From CAXMST01 sp963712765 (GTDB taxonomy: Bacteria; Actinomycetota; Thermoleophilia; Solirubrobacterales; 70-9): DNA of 64,000 bases. The notes under the pieces were generated by a model. That model was not told the DNA's origin. It saw only the letters and a list, made by a program, of their open reading frames with translations, and searched no databases. Shown piece by piece: positions 1 to 7,992 of this stretch. Location: assembly GCA_963712765.1 (NCBI GenBank), contig CAVQIX010000004.1, positions 434,001-498,000 of the forward strand. Reading direction: 5' to 3'. How positions within the stretch are numbered: position 1 is the stretch's first letter; every line of letters starts with the position of its first letter. The position numbers and the translations under genes are program-made.

Positions 1-95
1 CTCTCATGCCCCAGCTCGGCGAGGGCATCCCGCAGCTGCCGCGTTACGACCGCCTGCCCCGAGGCGATCCACTTGCTGACCAGGCCGACGCGCAC
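1..95 (-). CDS. Glycosyltransferase, N-terminal fragment (runs off left edge)
   Basis: Only the first 31 codons are in the window. They read VRVGLVSKWIASGQAVVTRQ and continue to LGHE, closely matching the N-termini of the complete glycosyltransferases at 2755-3822 and 14399-15520 (MRVGICAFWFNRGQGVVARQ). It is therefore probably a third member of that GT4-type family; this is the donor-fold beta1-alpha1 region. The start is a GTG 5 nt after the stop of the O-methyltransferase, so it is the next gene of the same minus-strand run. Function is inferred from the paralogues; the catalytic part lies outside the window. Confidence 0.7.
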   Translation of the reverse strand, partial: MRVGLVSKWIASGQAVVTRQLRDALAELGHE

Positions 96-100
96 CGGTC

Positions 101-748
101 TCAGCGCTTTCTGAGCAAGGTGATCCCGTCGGCGACCCCGACCATGGCGATGTCGACCCGCTGATCGGTTTCGAGCTCGCGGTTGAGCCGGTCGATCGCC
201 GCGCTCTGCTCGCCATCGGGATCGAGCACAGCGCCGCTCATCAGCACGTTGTCGAGCAGCAGCAGGCCGCCGGGACGCAGCAGTCCCAGGCAGAGCTCGT
301 AGTAATCGGAGTAGCCGGTCTTGTCGGCGTCGATGAAGGCGAGGTCGAACGGGTCGGAGCCGTCCAGCTCCACGAGCGTGTCGATCGCGGGCCCGACCCT
401 GAGGTCGACCCGCTCCGCCACCCCCGCCGCCTCGAAGTTGGCGGTCGCGGTCTTTGCTCGTTCGCGATCGAGCTCACAGGCGACGAGCAGGCCGTCCTCG
501 GCGAGGCCGCGCGCGATGCAGATCCCCGAGTAGCCGGTGAAGGTGCCGACCTCGATCGCCCGTCTCGCCCCGGTGATACGGGCAAGCATCGTCATCAGCG
601 CGCCCTGGTCGGGAGCGATCTGCATCACCGCGATGTCGCCGAGCGCTGCGGTCTCCTCCCGCACCCGGCTCAGCACCTCGTCCTCCCGCGAGCCGCGGGC
701 GACCATGTAGTCGTGCAGCTCGTCGGTCAGTGGGGTGAACTTCGACAC
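101..748 (-). CDS. SAM-dependent O-methyltransferase, caffeoyl-CoA OMT family
   Basis: A 215-residue class I methyltransferase of the cation-dependent catechol/caffeoyl-CoA O-methyltransferase family, of usual family length. SAM motif I is EVGTFTGYSG near residue 66; the acidic metal-binding segment FIDADKTGYSDYYE and the later LLLLDNVLMSGAV supply the family's metal ligands (D, D, N). It probably methylates a hydroxyl on a small phenolic or sugar-like acceptor, but the substrate cannot be read from sequence. It starts with GTG one base after the upstream sulfotransferase stop and is followed by a glycosyltransferase, so a role in glycan or glycolipid decoration is plausible (inference). Confidence 0.85.
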   Translation of the reverse strand: MSKFTPLTDELHDYMVARGSREDEVLSRVREETAALGDIAVMQIAPDQGALMTMLARITGARRAIEVGTFTGYSGICIARGLAEDGLLVACELDRERAKTATANFEAAGVAERVDLRVGPAIDTLVELDGSDPFDLAFIDADKTGYSDYYELCLGLLRPGGLLLLDNVLMSGAVLDPDGEQSAAIDRLNRELETDQRVDIAMVGVADGITLLRKR

Positions 749-749
749 T

Positions 750-1664
750 TCAGCCGGCGGTCCCGACCTCGTAGCCGAGCTCCGAGAGCAGGCCTCCCGC
801 CGCCGCGTCGAAGGCGGCGATGTCCTCGGCGCTCATCTTCTCCCTCCAGCGGTACATCGCTCCCGGGTCGGGCGGCTTCTGGGTCATCGCGTGGGCTTGC
901 ATGCGCTCGTCGCCGGGGCGAGTCGGTTTGCCGTCGCTGGCCGGCAGGTCGCGCGCCATCTCGGCCATCCGATCGGCAGCGCGCTCGTAGTAGCGCAGCA
1001 TCACGGGATCCCAGTCGAGCTCGATGAACTCCGCGATCCTGCGCAGGTTGGGCTCGGTGTCGGTGACCAGGTCCTCGTAGCGCAGCTCCATGTAGTGACC
1101 GAGCCGCTTGCCCTGCTTCTGCGCCCTGCGGATCCGCCGCTCCCAACCCTCGGCGACCTGGCCGGCCGGTGCCCGCTTCCCCTCGCCGAGGGTTCGCTTC
1201 CAGCGCGAGAGGGCGACGTCGCGGCCGTCGCGGATCACATGGATGAAGCGGGCCTCGGGCAGCGCCTTCTCGATCCGCCGCATCTTGCGGACGTAGGCCG
1301 GGGTCTTCTCGCCCCACCGGGGCTTTCCCTGTCGCTCGCTGTAGATCGCGTAGAAGGCCCGCAGGGCGTTGCCGGCATCCCAGTCCGAGACAGCCTCGAG
1401 TCGCTCGCGCACCTCCTCGGGCTCCATGTGCAGGTCGCCCCACTGGCGCACCGACCGCATCACCTCCAGCGCCTGTTCCGGCCCGCCGCCGTCGTCGATC
1501 GCCTCGATCACATCGGGCACGAAGTGGGTCTCGGGCGGGATCGCGAGGTCGGGATGGGCGTCGAGCATCAGCCGCAGCATCGTCGTCCCGGAGCGGCCGA
1601 CGCCGACGATGAACGGGACCGGGGTCCGGCCGCTGTCGTCGTTCCTCTTCAGTAGCGGAGCCAT
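750..1664 (-). CDS. Sulfotransferase family protein (PAPS-dependent)
   Basis: A 304-residue cytosolic-type sulfotransferase. The N-terminal VGVGRSGTTMLRLMLDAHP is the PAPS 5'-phosphosulfate loop, and VIRDGRDVALSRW around residue 140 is the 3'-phosphate-binding stretch. These enzymes transfer sulfate from PAPS to hydroxyl groups of glycans, lipids or small molecules. The gene sits between a glycosidase-like lipoprotein and an O-methyltransferase on the same strand, close to two glycosyltransferases. The acceptor is therefore probably a surface glycan or glycolipid (inference). No signal peptide or membrane segment is visible. Confidence 0.85.
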   Translation of the reverse strand: MAPLLKRNDDSGRTPVPFIVGVGRSGTTMLRLMLDAHPDLAIPPETHFVPDVIEAIDDGGGPEQALEVMRSVRQWGDLHMEPEEVRERLEAVSDWDAGNALRAFYAIYSERQGKPRWGEKTPAYVRKMRRIEKALPEARFIHVIRDGRDVALSRWKRTLGEGKRAPAGQVAEGWERRIRRAQKQGKRLGHYMELRYEDLVTDTEPNLRRIAEFIELDWDPVMLRYYERAADRMAEMARDLPASDGKPTRPGDERMQAHAMTQKPPDPGAMYRWREKMSAEDIAAFDAAAGGLLSELGYEVGTAG

Positions 1665-1702
1665 CGGTTCCTAGGGTCGCAGAGATCGCCGCCGCTGAGC
1701 GT

Positions 1703-2758
1703 CTAGACCCCGCAGGCGGTCCCTGCCGCCTCAGCCAGCGCGCAGAAGGACTCCTTGGGCGTCGAGCGGTCGGACTCGACCACCCCGAAGCCCTCCTCGA
1801 ACGCGAACGGCGCGTCGGCCTGGTCGAAGAATCGATGGAAGGTGATCAGCGGGACCCCGTCGGCCGCGAGCGTTTCGTAGATCTCCTCCAGCCCCTCCGC
1901 CTGGGTTCCCCCCTCGACCGCGAACTTCCCCTCGGTCGTGAGCCCGACCTCGGTCACCCAGACCGGAACGCCGGGCGCCGCCCGCTCGGCTGCATCGCGG
2001 GCCTCCTCGTACAGTCGCAGGCTCTCGGCCACCGGCTCGGCATCGCGCTGCAGGAGGCTGTAGGGGTGGACGCCGATAGCGTCTACCGCGGGGGAGTCCG
2101 GGCCGCTCATGACCGCCTCGATGAACTCGACGAACGGGATCTTGGTCGGCGTCACCTCGGCCTGCTCGACCGTGGTCGGCGAGGGACCGGCGGAGACGAT
2201 CGGTACCTCGGAGTCACTCTTCTCGACGGCCGCGACCGTGGCGCTCAGCATCTCCCGATAGAGCTCTGGCTGGGGCGCGGGCCGCCAGAACTGGGGCACG
2301 TTGGGCTCGTTCCAGACCTCGATCCCGATCGAATCGGGGTAGCGCTCGGCCACCTCGGCGACGAACGCCGCGTACTCGTCGACCTTGTCCGCCTGCGGCG
2401 CGATCCCGGGCATCGGCGAGCTGCATCGGCGCTGGGAAGCCCAGCAGGGAGCGCTCGTCACCACCCAGAGAGGCTCCAGGCCGTAGCCCTGGAGCTCGGC
2501 GTCGAGCGCATCCGGCGTCGCGAAGTCGAGCTGCCCCGGCTGCGGTTCGCTGCTCGACCAGTTGAGAGCAACGCGGACGAAGGTCGCACCGGCCTCGGCG
2601 ATCAGCTCGTTGCCGGCGCCGCCGGGCTCGATCATCTCGTTGAAGCCGAACCGGGGATCCGAACCACTCGGCTCTTCCGAGCCGCCCTCCTCGCCGCCGC
2701 AGGCGCCGAGCAGCAGCGCCGCCGAGACGGCGGCGAGAAGCGTCGCGCGAGTCCTCAC
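1703..2758 (-). CDS. Secreted lipoprotein with glycoside-hydrolase (cellulase-superfamily) TIM barrel
   Basis: A 351-residue protein. It starts at a GTG overlapping the preceding stop (GTGA at 2755-2758), giving a short lipoprotein signal (RTRATLLAAVSAALLLGAC) with lipobox Cys at residue 20. The mature part resembles the GH5/GH39 clan: IGIEVWNEPN carries the usual acid/base Asn-Glu pair and VWVTEVGLTTEG the nucleophile Glu. Longer upstream reading in this frame is compositional noise antisense to nothing useful. It probably acts on polysaccharide outside the membrane. Translational coupling to the glycosyltransferase upstream suggests a glycan-related function. The substrate is not predictable. 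Confidence 0.8.
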   Translation of the reverse strand: MRTRATLLAAVSAALLLGACGGEEGGSEEPSGSDPRFGFNEMIEPGGAGNELIAEAGATFVRVALNWSSSEPQPGQLDFATPDALDAELQGYGLEPLWVVTSAPCWASQRRCSSPMPGIAPQADKVDEYAAFVAEVAERYPDSIGIEVWNEPNVPQFWRPAPQPELYREMLSATVAAVEKSDSEVPIVSAGPSPTTVEQAEVTPTKIPFVEFIEAVMSGPDSPAVDAIGVHPYSLLQRDAEPVAESLRLYEEARDAAERAAPGVPVWVTEVGLTTEGKFAVEGGTQAEGLEEIYETLAADGVPLITFHRFFDQADAPFAFEEGFGVVESDRSTPKESFCALAEAAGTACGV

Positions 2759-3822
2759 CCGAGCAGCTCCCGGACCGATTCGAGCGCCCGGTCCCAGCTC
2801 AGCTCCTCGCGCCGCTCCAGCGTCCCGCGCTCGAGCTCGGCTCGCAGCTCGGGGTCCGCGAGCCGCTCGATCGCTGCGGTCAGCGCCGGCACGTCCACCG
2901 TCTTCGCCGGGATGCCCGAGTTGGCGTCGCCGTCGTGGTGTGAGGGGACGAGGAGCCCGTTGACGCCGTCGGTGATCAACTCGTTCATCGGCGGGTCGTC
3001 GTTGCAGACGATCGGCTGGCCGAAGGCGATCGCCTCGTACAGGTGCAGGCCCAGGCCCTCCCAGCGGGCGGGCGCCATGCAGATGTTGGCGTCGGCGCAC
3101 ATCTGCAGGTGTTCGTCAGCGGGGAGGTCCTCGAGGACCAGCTCGATCCTTCGATCCTCCCTCGCCGCCTTGTTGAGGAACTTCATCCGGCGCTCGATCT
3201 GGGCCTTGACGATCAGCCGGAGATTCGGATTCTCGCTGGCGATGAAGGCGTTGATGATCTGTTTGAACGGCTTGCGCTTGCCGAGCAGACCCGCGTGGTA
3301 GTGGAAGCTGACGGGGGATTCGGTCCGGTGCGGGGTGATCCGGTCGTACTCGGGGTGGATGCCCCAGCGCAGGTGCGGGGTGTCGATTCCCATCGTCGCG
3401 TAGCGCTCGCGCTCGGCCGCGGTCATCGAGTAGATCGTCTCGTACGCGTGGCGCGCGCCGTTGACGTGCTCGGAGCTGAAGCGCTCCCAGACGAAGCGGC
3501 CGATCGTCCGCACGCCGCTCGCCCGCAGGCCCGCGATCGCTTCGAACTCGTAGTTCTGGTCGAAGAAGCAGGCGTCGAGCGAGTGCCTGGAAGCCCAGCC
3601 GACCAGCTCCGCCTCGGGGATCCGGAATTCGCTCGCCGGTGTGACGTCGCCCTGTGCCCAGACGTCGTCCTCCCGCGCCTCCTGGGGCATCGGAAAGCTC
3701 TCCTTGGTCGGCCGACCGAGCACGAAGGTCTCGTGGCCGAGCTGATCCAGGGCCGATCGCAGCTGGCGGGCGACGACGCCCTGCCCGCGGTTGAACCAGA
3801 AAGCGCAGATACCTACTCGCAT
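2755..3822 (-). CDS. Glycosyltransferase, GT4-type family 1
   Basis: A 355-residue glycosyltransferase with the GT-B fold. The N-terminus MRVGICAFWFNRGQGVVARQ is shared with two other genes in the window. The C-terminal half has the donor-binding region APARWEGLGLHLYEAIAFGQ followed by PIVCNDDPPMNELI, with the E-x7-E-like motif of retaining GT4 enzymes. It probably transfers a nucleotide-activated sugar to a cell-surface glycan or glycolipid. No signal or membrane helix is present. It is coupled to the glycosidase-like lipoprotein by a 4-base overlap. About 100 bp without a recognisable gene separate it from purQ. Confidence 0.85.
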   Translation of the reverse strand: MRVGICAFWFNRGQGVVARQLRSALDQLGHETFVLGRPTKESFPMPQEAREDDVWAQGDVTPASEFRIPEAELVGWASRHSLDACFFDQNYEFEAIAGLRASGVRTIGRFVWERFSSEHVNGARHAYETIYSMTAAERERYATMGIDTPHLRWGIHPEYDRITPHRTESPVSFHYHAGLLGKRKPFKQIINAFIASENPNLRLIVKAQIERRMKFLNKAAREDRRIELVLEDLPADEHLQMCADANICMAPARWEGLGLHLYEAIAFGQPIVCNDDPPMNELITDGVNGLLVPSHHDGDANSGIPAKTVDVPALTAAIERLADPELRAELERGTLERREELSWDRALESVRELLG

Positions 3823-3922
3823 CGAGCGGGCAGGATGGCAGAGCGCGGCCGGCGCCGCGCTCGATCGGCGAGAGCCTTGACCAGGAGCGTCGCCTTCTCG
3901 CTGCAGGCGGTCCCGATCGCGC

Positions 3923-4588
3923 TCAGGCCGCGATCAGCGCTGCCGACTCGAACAGCTTCAGCCCGTCGGTCGAGCCGGTGAGCTCGTCGACGGCGTGCTC
4001 AGGGTGGGGCATCAGGCCAGTCACGTTGCCGGCTTCGTTGCGAACACCGGCAATGTCATTGAGCGAGCCGTTCGGGTTCTGGCCCTCCGCGTAGCGCAGG
4101 GACACCTGGCCGTTCGCCTCGATCCTGTCGAGCATCTCGGGCGGGGCGAAGTAGCGTCCGGTCGTGTGCTTGACCGGGATCGATAGATGATCTCCGGGCT
4201 CGCAGGTCCGGGTCCAGTCCGAGTCGGCGCTCGCGACCACGAGGTCGACCTGGCGGCAGAGAAACTTCAGGCCCTCGTTCGGCAGCAGGGCACCGGGCAG
4301 CATCTGCGCCTCGCACAGCACCTGGAAGCCGTTGCAGATCCCGAGCACGGGACCGCCATCAGCGGCGAAGCGGACGACGCTCTCCATCACCGGCGCGAAG
4401 CGCGCGATCGCGCCGACCCGCAGGTAGTCGCCGTAGGAGAAGCCGCCGGGAACAACCACCGCGTCGACGCCCTTGAGGTCGGGGTCACGATGCCACAGCA
4501 ACTCGGCCTCGCCGACCCGCTCGCAGGCGAGTACCGCGTCGGTCTCGTCACACGAGCCCGGGAAGCGGACGACGCCGAATCGGGTCAA
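3923..4588 (-). CDS. purQ: Phosphoribosylformylglycinamidine synthase subunit PurQ (glutaminase)
   Basis: A 221-residue class I glutamine amidotransferase that supplies ammonia to the FGAM synthase complex (PurL-PurS-PurQ) in step 4 of purine synthesis. GICNGFQVLCE carries the nucleophilic Cys, and MPHPEHAVDE the His and Glu of the triad; VVVPGGFSYGDYLRVGAIAR is a PurQ signature. It starts with TTG overlapping the purS stop (TTGA at 4585-4588), so the two subunits are translationally coupled. The large subunit gene purL does not follow it and is not found in the window. Confidence 0.95.
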   Translation of the reverse strand: MTRFGVVRFPGSCDETDAVLACERVGEAELLWHRDPDLKGVDAVVVPGGFSYGDYLRVGAIARFAPVMESVVRFAADGGPVLGICNGFQVLCEAQMLPGALLPNEGLKFLCRQVDLVVASADSDWTRTCEPGDHLSIPVKHTTGRYFAPPEMLDRIEANGQVSLRYAEGQNPNGSLNDIAGVRNEAGNVTGLMPHPEHAVDELTGSTDGLKLFESAALIAA

Positions 4589-4851
4589 GTCTCCTCCTCG
4601 TCGCCGCCCGGGCTGAGCGGCGCCTCCTCGCCCTCGAGCTCGATCTCGTAGTCCTCGATCAAGGGATTGGCGAGCAGCTTCTCGCAGAGCTCGGGGAGTC
4701 CGTCCGGGTCGTCGGTGCGGAGCTCGACCATCCGGCCCACGTGGACCTCTCCAACCCCATCGAAGCCGAGCGTCGGCAGAGCCCGCTCGACGGCCTTGCC
4801 CTGGGGGTCGACGACCCCGCTCTTGGGGCGGATCAGGACACGGGCGAGCAC
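4585..4851 (-). CDS. purS: Phosphoribosylformylglycinamidine synthase subunit PurS
   Basis: An 88-residue PurS, the small bridging subunit that lets PurQ-derived ammonia reach PurL. Recognisable features are LIRPKSGVVDPQGKAVERAL, the conserved VGEVHVGRMVEL strand and LLANPLIEDYEIEL. A GTG at 4851 gives the family length. It is favoured because a TAGGGT box lies 7 nt upstream with no Shine-Dalgarno sequence, fitting a leaderless transcript. The acidic C-terminal tail (GGDEEET) is an extension. Directly overlaps purQ. Confidence 0.93.
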   Translation of the reverse strand: MLARVLIRPKSGVVDPQGKAVERALPTLGFDGVGEVHVGRMVELRTDDPDGLPELCEKLLANPLIEDYEIELEGEEAPLSPGGDEEET

Positions 4852-4858
4852 GACGCGG

Positions 4859-4864
4859 ACCCTA
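4859..4864 (-). promoter_or_regulatory. Putative -10 box of purS (TAGGGT), leaderless start
   Basis: TAGGGT on the minus strand ends 7 nt before the purS GTG. This distance places the transcript start at or next to the start codon. No clear -35 hexamer is visible. Confidence 0.45.
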
Positions 4865-4895
4865 GACGATCGCCCAGCGTCAGCCGCGGTGCGGG

Positions 4896-5894
4896 CTACT
4901 CGCGGGCCCGGGCCATGCGCGCCCGCGCCCGCCCCATCAGGCCGGCGAAGCGGGACGGCGCCCGCGCCTCGGCTGCGGCCTCGGCCAACCCCGGGTAGCC
5001 GCAGTTCTCGAGCGCTTCGCGCATGCCGAGACGGGCGAAGGCCTCGGTCCAGCGCGGGTCGTTGGCGGCGTAGGGGACCTCGGGCGGTCGCACCGCGCCG
5101 CGGGCCCATTTGGCGACCGGCGGAGGCGTCGGTCTGCCGGCGGCGCGGTAGACCCGCGAGATCGCGCCGACCGGATCGGCGCGCAGCTCCTCGTTTCGGA
5201 GCAGGACGTAGCGGTTGCCGAACAGCCGGTGCCCGTCGCGGTAGGTCCGCTCGAAGACGTACTTCCAGACCATCAGGATCCGCAGGTGGTTGGCGGGGCG
5301 ACGGATGTGGGAGTTCTCTGGAAGCTCGAGCAGTACGTCCGAGAGCTCGCGGCTCGACCACAGCTTGCGTTTGCTGCGTTCGGCGAAGAAGGCCGCCGGC
5401 GAGTCGTAGTCGTCGGCCCGCTTGCGGCCCTTGCCCATCATCATCGAGGCCACGACCGCCCGCGGATCCCGAACGACGTGAACGAAGACGGCGTCATCGG
5501 CGAGCGGCGCGATCGCCGCGAGCTTGGCGTAGATCCGGGTGAACTTGATCATCACATCGCTCTCGGCCCCGGCCGTCCCCTGCTCGAGCAGGTACTGGAT
5601 GAAGCCGCGGCAGTGCTCGGGGAGCTCGGGTCCGATCTCGAGGCTCGGCTCGCGCGGGCCGCCCCAGTTGAACTCCTCGATCTCGAGCTCCGGGTAGCGA
5701 TCGGCAGCGAACCGCTTGCGCAGCTCACGGGTCTCGGCGAAGGGGTCGCTCTCGCGGGCCCCGCTTCCCCCTCCGGGAGTCTCGCCGTCCTCGCGCAGTG
5801 GCTCATAGAAGCACTTCAGCTCGGGGTCCTCGAGCAGCGCGTCGTAGAGGATCGTCGTCCCCGAGCGACGCATGCCTTGAATCAAGATCGGCAT
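4896..5894 (-). CDS. Sulfotransferase family protein
   Basis: A 332-residue PAPS-dependent sulfotransferase, unrelated in detail to the one at 750-1664. The phosphosulfate loop is GMRRSGTTILYDALLEDP at the extreme N-terminus, and HVVRDPRAVVASMMMG is the 3'-phosphate-binding motif. Its C-terminus is Arg/Ala-rich and probably disordered. It sits between the cupin gene and purS, interrupting the purine genes, and a TAACCT box 7 nt upstream of the ATG suggests its own leaderless transcript. The acceptor is unknown; a glycan is inferred from the neighbouring glycosyltransferases. Confidence 0.85.
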   Translation of the reverse strand: MPILIQGMRRSGTTILYDALLEDPELKCFYEPLREDGETPGGGSGARESDPFAETRELRKRFAADRYPELEIEEFNWGGPREPSLEIGPELPEHCRGFIQYLLEQGTAGAESDVMIKFTRIYAKLAAIAPLADDAVFVHVVRDPRAVVASMMMGKGRKRADDYDSPAAFFAERSKRKLWSSRELSDVLLELPENSHIRRPANHLRILMVWKYVFERTYRDGHRLFGNRYVLLRNEELRADPVGAISRVYRAAGRPTPPPVAKWARGAVRPPEVPYAANDPRWTEAFARLGMREALENCGYPGLAEAAAEARAPSRFAGLMGRARARMARARE

Positions 5895-5901
5895 GGTGAT
5901 C

Positions 5902-5907
5902 AGGTTA
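5902..5907 (-). promoter_or_regulatory. Putative -10 box of the 4896-5894 sulfotransferase (TAACCT)
   Basis: TAACCT on the minus strand lies 7 nt upstream of the ATG at 5894. There is no Shine-Dalgarno sequence between them, which fits a leaderless message. Confidence 0.4.
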
Positions 5908-5951
5908 GAACCTGAGCAGCCGTTCGGAGGCGCGGGCTCAGGATCGCGGCG

Positions 5952-6377
5952 TCAGGGCTGCGGGAGGTCCTCGGGGAGCGGCAGCTCGCCGGGCGGCGAT
6001 CCGTGCTCGGCGTCCCAGTTCTCGAAGGCCTCCCCGTCCCTGCCCTGGTGCTCGTTCGCACCGCCGATCGCGATGAACACGCAGCGCTCGCCGGAGCGGT
6101 TGATCAGCTGACGCCGCACCTCCGGTCCGACCCGCATCAGCTCACCTTCCCCGAGGCGGTGCTCGGTGGCCTCGACCGAGACCGTGAGTACCCCCTCGAG
6201 CACGAGGTACACCTCCTCCTGGCGCTTGTGGCGGTGGATCCGCCCGCGCTGGCCGGGCTGCAGGTTCATCTGGTTGAGCCCGAAGCAGCTCGCCCCCAGC
6301 TGCTTGCGGAGGCCGACGAAACGCTCGGGCGAGTCGGGGTCCAGCTTCGTCCGCCCGACCCCCGGCTCGGGCGGCAT
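5952..6377 (-). CDS. Cupin-domain protein
   Basis: A 141-residue single-domain cupin. The first cupin motif is G-x5-HxH-x3-E-like (GRIHRHKRQEEVYLVLEG), and the second half carries VGPEVRRQLINRSGERCVFI. Such small cupins bind a metal and act as isomerases, dioxygenases or ligand sensors; nothing here fixes the reaction. Its ATG overlaps the purC stop by one base (TGATG), so it is probably translated from the purC message. A link to purine metabolism is possible but unproven. Confidence 0.75.
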   Translation of the reverse strand: MPPEPGVGRTKLDPDSPERFVGLRKQLGASCFGLNQMNLQPGQRGRIHRHKRQEEVYLVLEGVLTVSVEATEHRLGEGELMRVGPEVRRQLINRSGERCVFIAIGGANEHQGRDGEAFENWDAEHGSPPGELPLPEDLPQP

Positions 6378-7231
6378 CAGCCGAGCTCTCGGCCGCTGAT
6401 CCGCTCGAACGCCTCGCGGTACTTGGCGGTGGTCCCCGCGATCACCTCATCCGGGAGCTGGGGCGCCGGCGGGGTGTGATCCCAGCCCTGCTCGTCGAGC
6501 CAATCGCGCACGTACTGCTTGTCGAAGCTCGACTGCCCGCGGCCGGGCTCGTAATCGTCTGCGGGCCAGAACCGCGAGGAGTCGGGGGTGAGTACCTCGT
6601 CGCCGAGAACGATCTCCGCGCCCGGAGTGGAGCCGAACTCGAACTTGGTGTCGGCGAGGATGATCCCGCGTTCGAGCGCGTGTGAGGCAGCGTGCTCGTA
6701 GAGCTCGATCGAGACCCTTCTCAGCTCCTCCATCAGCGGTCGCGAGCCGATGATCTCCGCCGCCCGGTCGAAGTCGATGTTCTCGTCGTGGTCTCCGATG
6801 TCCGCTTTGGTCGCCGGGGTGAAGATCGGCTCCGGCAGCTTCTCGGACTCCTGAAGGCCGGCCGGCAGATCGATCCCGCATACCGACTGGTCCTGCTTGT
6901 ACTCCTTCCAGCCCGAGCCGGTGATGTAGCCACGTACGACGCACTCGACCGGATACATGTCGAGCCTCCTCACCCGCAGCCCCCGCCCCTCCGCCTCGGG
7001 CGGCACGTCTTCGTCGAGGAAGTGGTTGGGGACGATCCCACCGGTCGTCTCGAACCAGAAGATCGACATCTGGGTGAGAACCTTTCCCTTATCGGGAATC
7101 GGATCGGGGAGGACCACGTCGTAGGCGCTGATCCGGTCGGAGGCGACCATGATCAGCTCGTCGCCGGAGTGGTAGATCTCGCGGACCTTGCCGCTCGAAT
7201 GCAGTCTCAGGTCGGTCAGTGCTGTGCTCAT
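6377..7231 (-). CDS. purC: SAICAR synthetase (phosphoribosylaminoimidazole-succinocarboxamide synthase)
   Basis: A 284-residue PurC that joins aspartate to CAIR using ATP in purine synthesis; length and motifs are normal. Visible signatures are SGKVREIY (ATP-binding lobe), VASDRISAYDVVLPDPIPDK, the RGYITGSGWKEY substrate loop and LADTKFEFG near the metal site. It is transcribed away from the plus-strand gene at 7291. A TAGGTT box 6 nt upstream of the ATG suggests a leaderless promoter. It heads the purC-cupin-sulfotransferase-purS-purQ run. Confidence 0.96.
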   Translation of the reverse strand: MSTALTDLRLHSSGKVREIYHSGDELIMVASDRISAYDVVLPDPIPDKGKVLTQMSIFWFETTGGIVPNHFLDEDVPPEAEGRGLRVRRLDMYPVECVVRGYITGSGWKEYKQDQSVCGIDLPAGLQESEKLPEPIFTPATKADIGDHDENIDFDRAAEIIGSRPLMEELRRVSIELYEHAASHALERGIILADTKFEFGSTPGAEIVLGDEVLTPDSSRFWPADDYEPGRGQSSFDKQYVRDWLDEQGWDHTPPAPQLPDEVIAGTTAKYREAFERISGRELG

Positions 7232-7237
7232 GCCGCG

Positions 7238-7243
7238 AACCTA
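7238..7243 (-). promoter_or_regulatory. Putative -10 box of purC (TAGGTT)
   Basis: TAGGTT on the minus strand ends 6 nt before the purC ATG, in the short divergent spacer shared with the gene at 7291. Confidence 0.45.
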
Positions 7244-7276
7244 GCAACGGCGCGCCCCCCCGCGAGGGCCACAGCG

Positions 7277-7282
7277 TAGGAT
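7277..7282 (+). promoter_or_regulatory. Putative -10 box of the 7291 gene (TAGGAT)
   Basis: TAGGAT ends 8 nt before the ATG at 7291 and no Shine-Dalgarno sequence is present. This supports choosing that start over upstream in-frame codons, which would reach into purC. Confidence 0.45.
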
Positions 7283-7290
7283 CTCGCGCA

Positions 7291-7920
7291 ATGAGCGGCT
7301 TTTCCGAGGTCACCGACGGGATCTGGCACTGGAGCGCCCCACACCCGGGGATCGGTCAGGTGGTCCACTCCTACCTGGTACCGGGATCGGGCCTCGCGAT
7401 CGACCCGATCTGGATCGACGGCCTCGACCGCGAGATCGAGGACCGCGGCGGGATCACGAGGGTGGCGCTGACCAACCGCCACCACCTCCGCGGGGCCGAG
7501 CGACTGCAGGAGCGGCTCGGCTGCGAGATCCTCGCGCCCGCCCTGGGCATGCATGAGTTCGGTGAGGGTGATGCCGTCAAGCCCTACGAGTGGGGCACGG
7601 AGGTCGCGCCCGGGGTCACGGCACACGAGGTCGGCGCCATCTGCCCCGACGACGGCGCCCTGTTGATCAACCGAAGCCCCGGCGCTCTCGCCCTCGCCGA
7701 TGCGGTCATCTCCTGGGACGGGAAGCTCAGCTTTGTCCCCGACTTCCTCATGGACGAACCCGAGCGGGTCAAGGCGGCGACGATCGACGCGCTCGCGCCG
7801 CTGCTGGAGCTTGACTTCGACGCCCTCCTCCTCGCCCACGGTGAGCCGATCGCGACGGGCGGCAAGGACGCCCTGCGCGAGTTCGTCGGCGACCCCCGTC
7901 AGGCCGACTTCAGCCTCTGA
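7291..7920 (+). CDS. Metallo-beta-lactamase-fold protein lacking the canonical metal motif
   Basis: A 209-residue protein with the alpha-beta/beta-alpha organisation of the beta-lactamase superfamily. The N-terminal strands run to SYLVPGSGLAIDPIW, followed by ALTNRHHLRGAERL where the HxHxDH motif normally sits, and a C-terminal DALLLAHGEPI resembles the late HG strand. The aligned metal-binding segment keeps only RHH, so hydrolase activity is doubtful. Related degenerate proteins occur across bacteria with no known role. It is alone between purC (divergent) and a membrane protein, probably with its own leaderless promoter. Confidence 0.65.
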   Translation: MSGFSEVTDGIWHWSAPHPGIGQVVHSYLVPGSGLAIDPIWIDGLDREIEDRGGITRVALTNRHHLRGAERLQERLGCEILAPALGMHEFGEGDAVKPYEWGTEVAPGVTAHEVGAICPDDGALLINRSPGALALADAVISWDGKLSFVPDFLMDEPERVKAATIDALAPLLELDFDALLLAHGEPIATGGKDALREFVGDPRQADFSL

Positions 7921-7992
7921 GGGCCGGGCCGGCGACAGCCGATAAGCCCAGAGCCGCTAGGTTGGTGCGGTCGATCAAACCAAGGAGTGAGA

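Noticed and set aside
735..1655. Long plus-strand open frame
   Set aside because: It mirrors the sulfotransferase gene; the minus-strand frame carries both PAPS-binding motifs.
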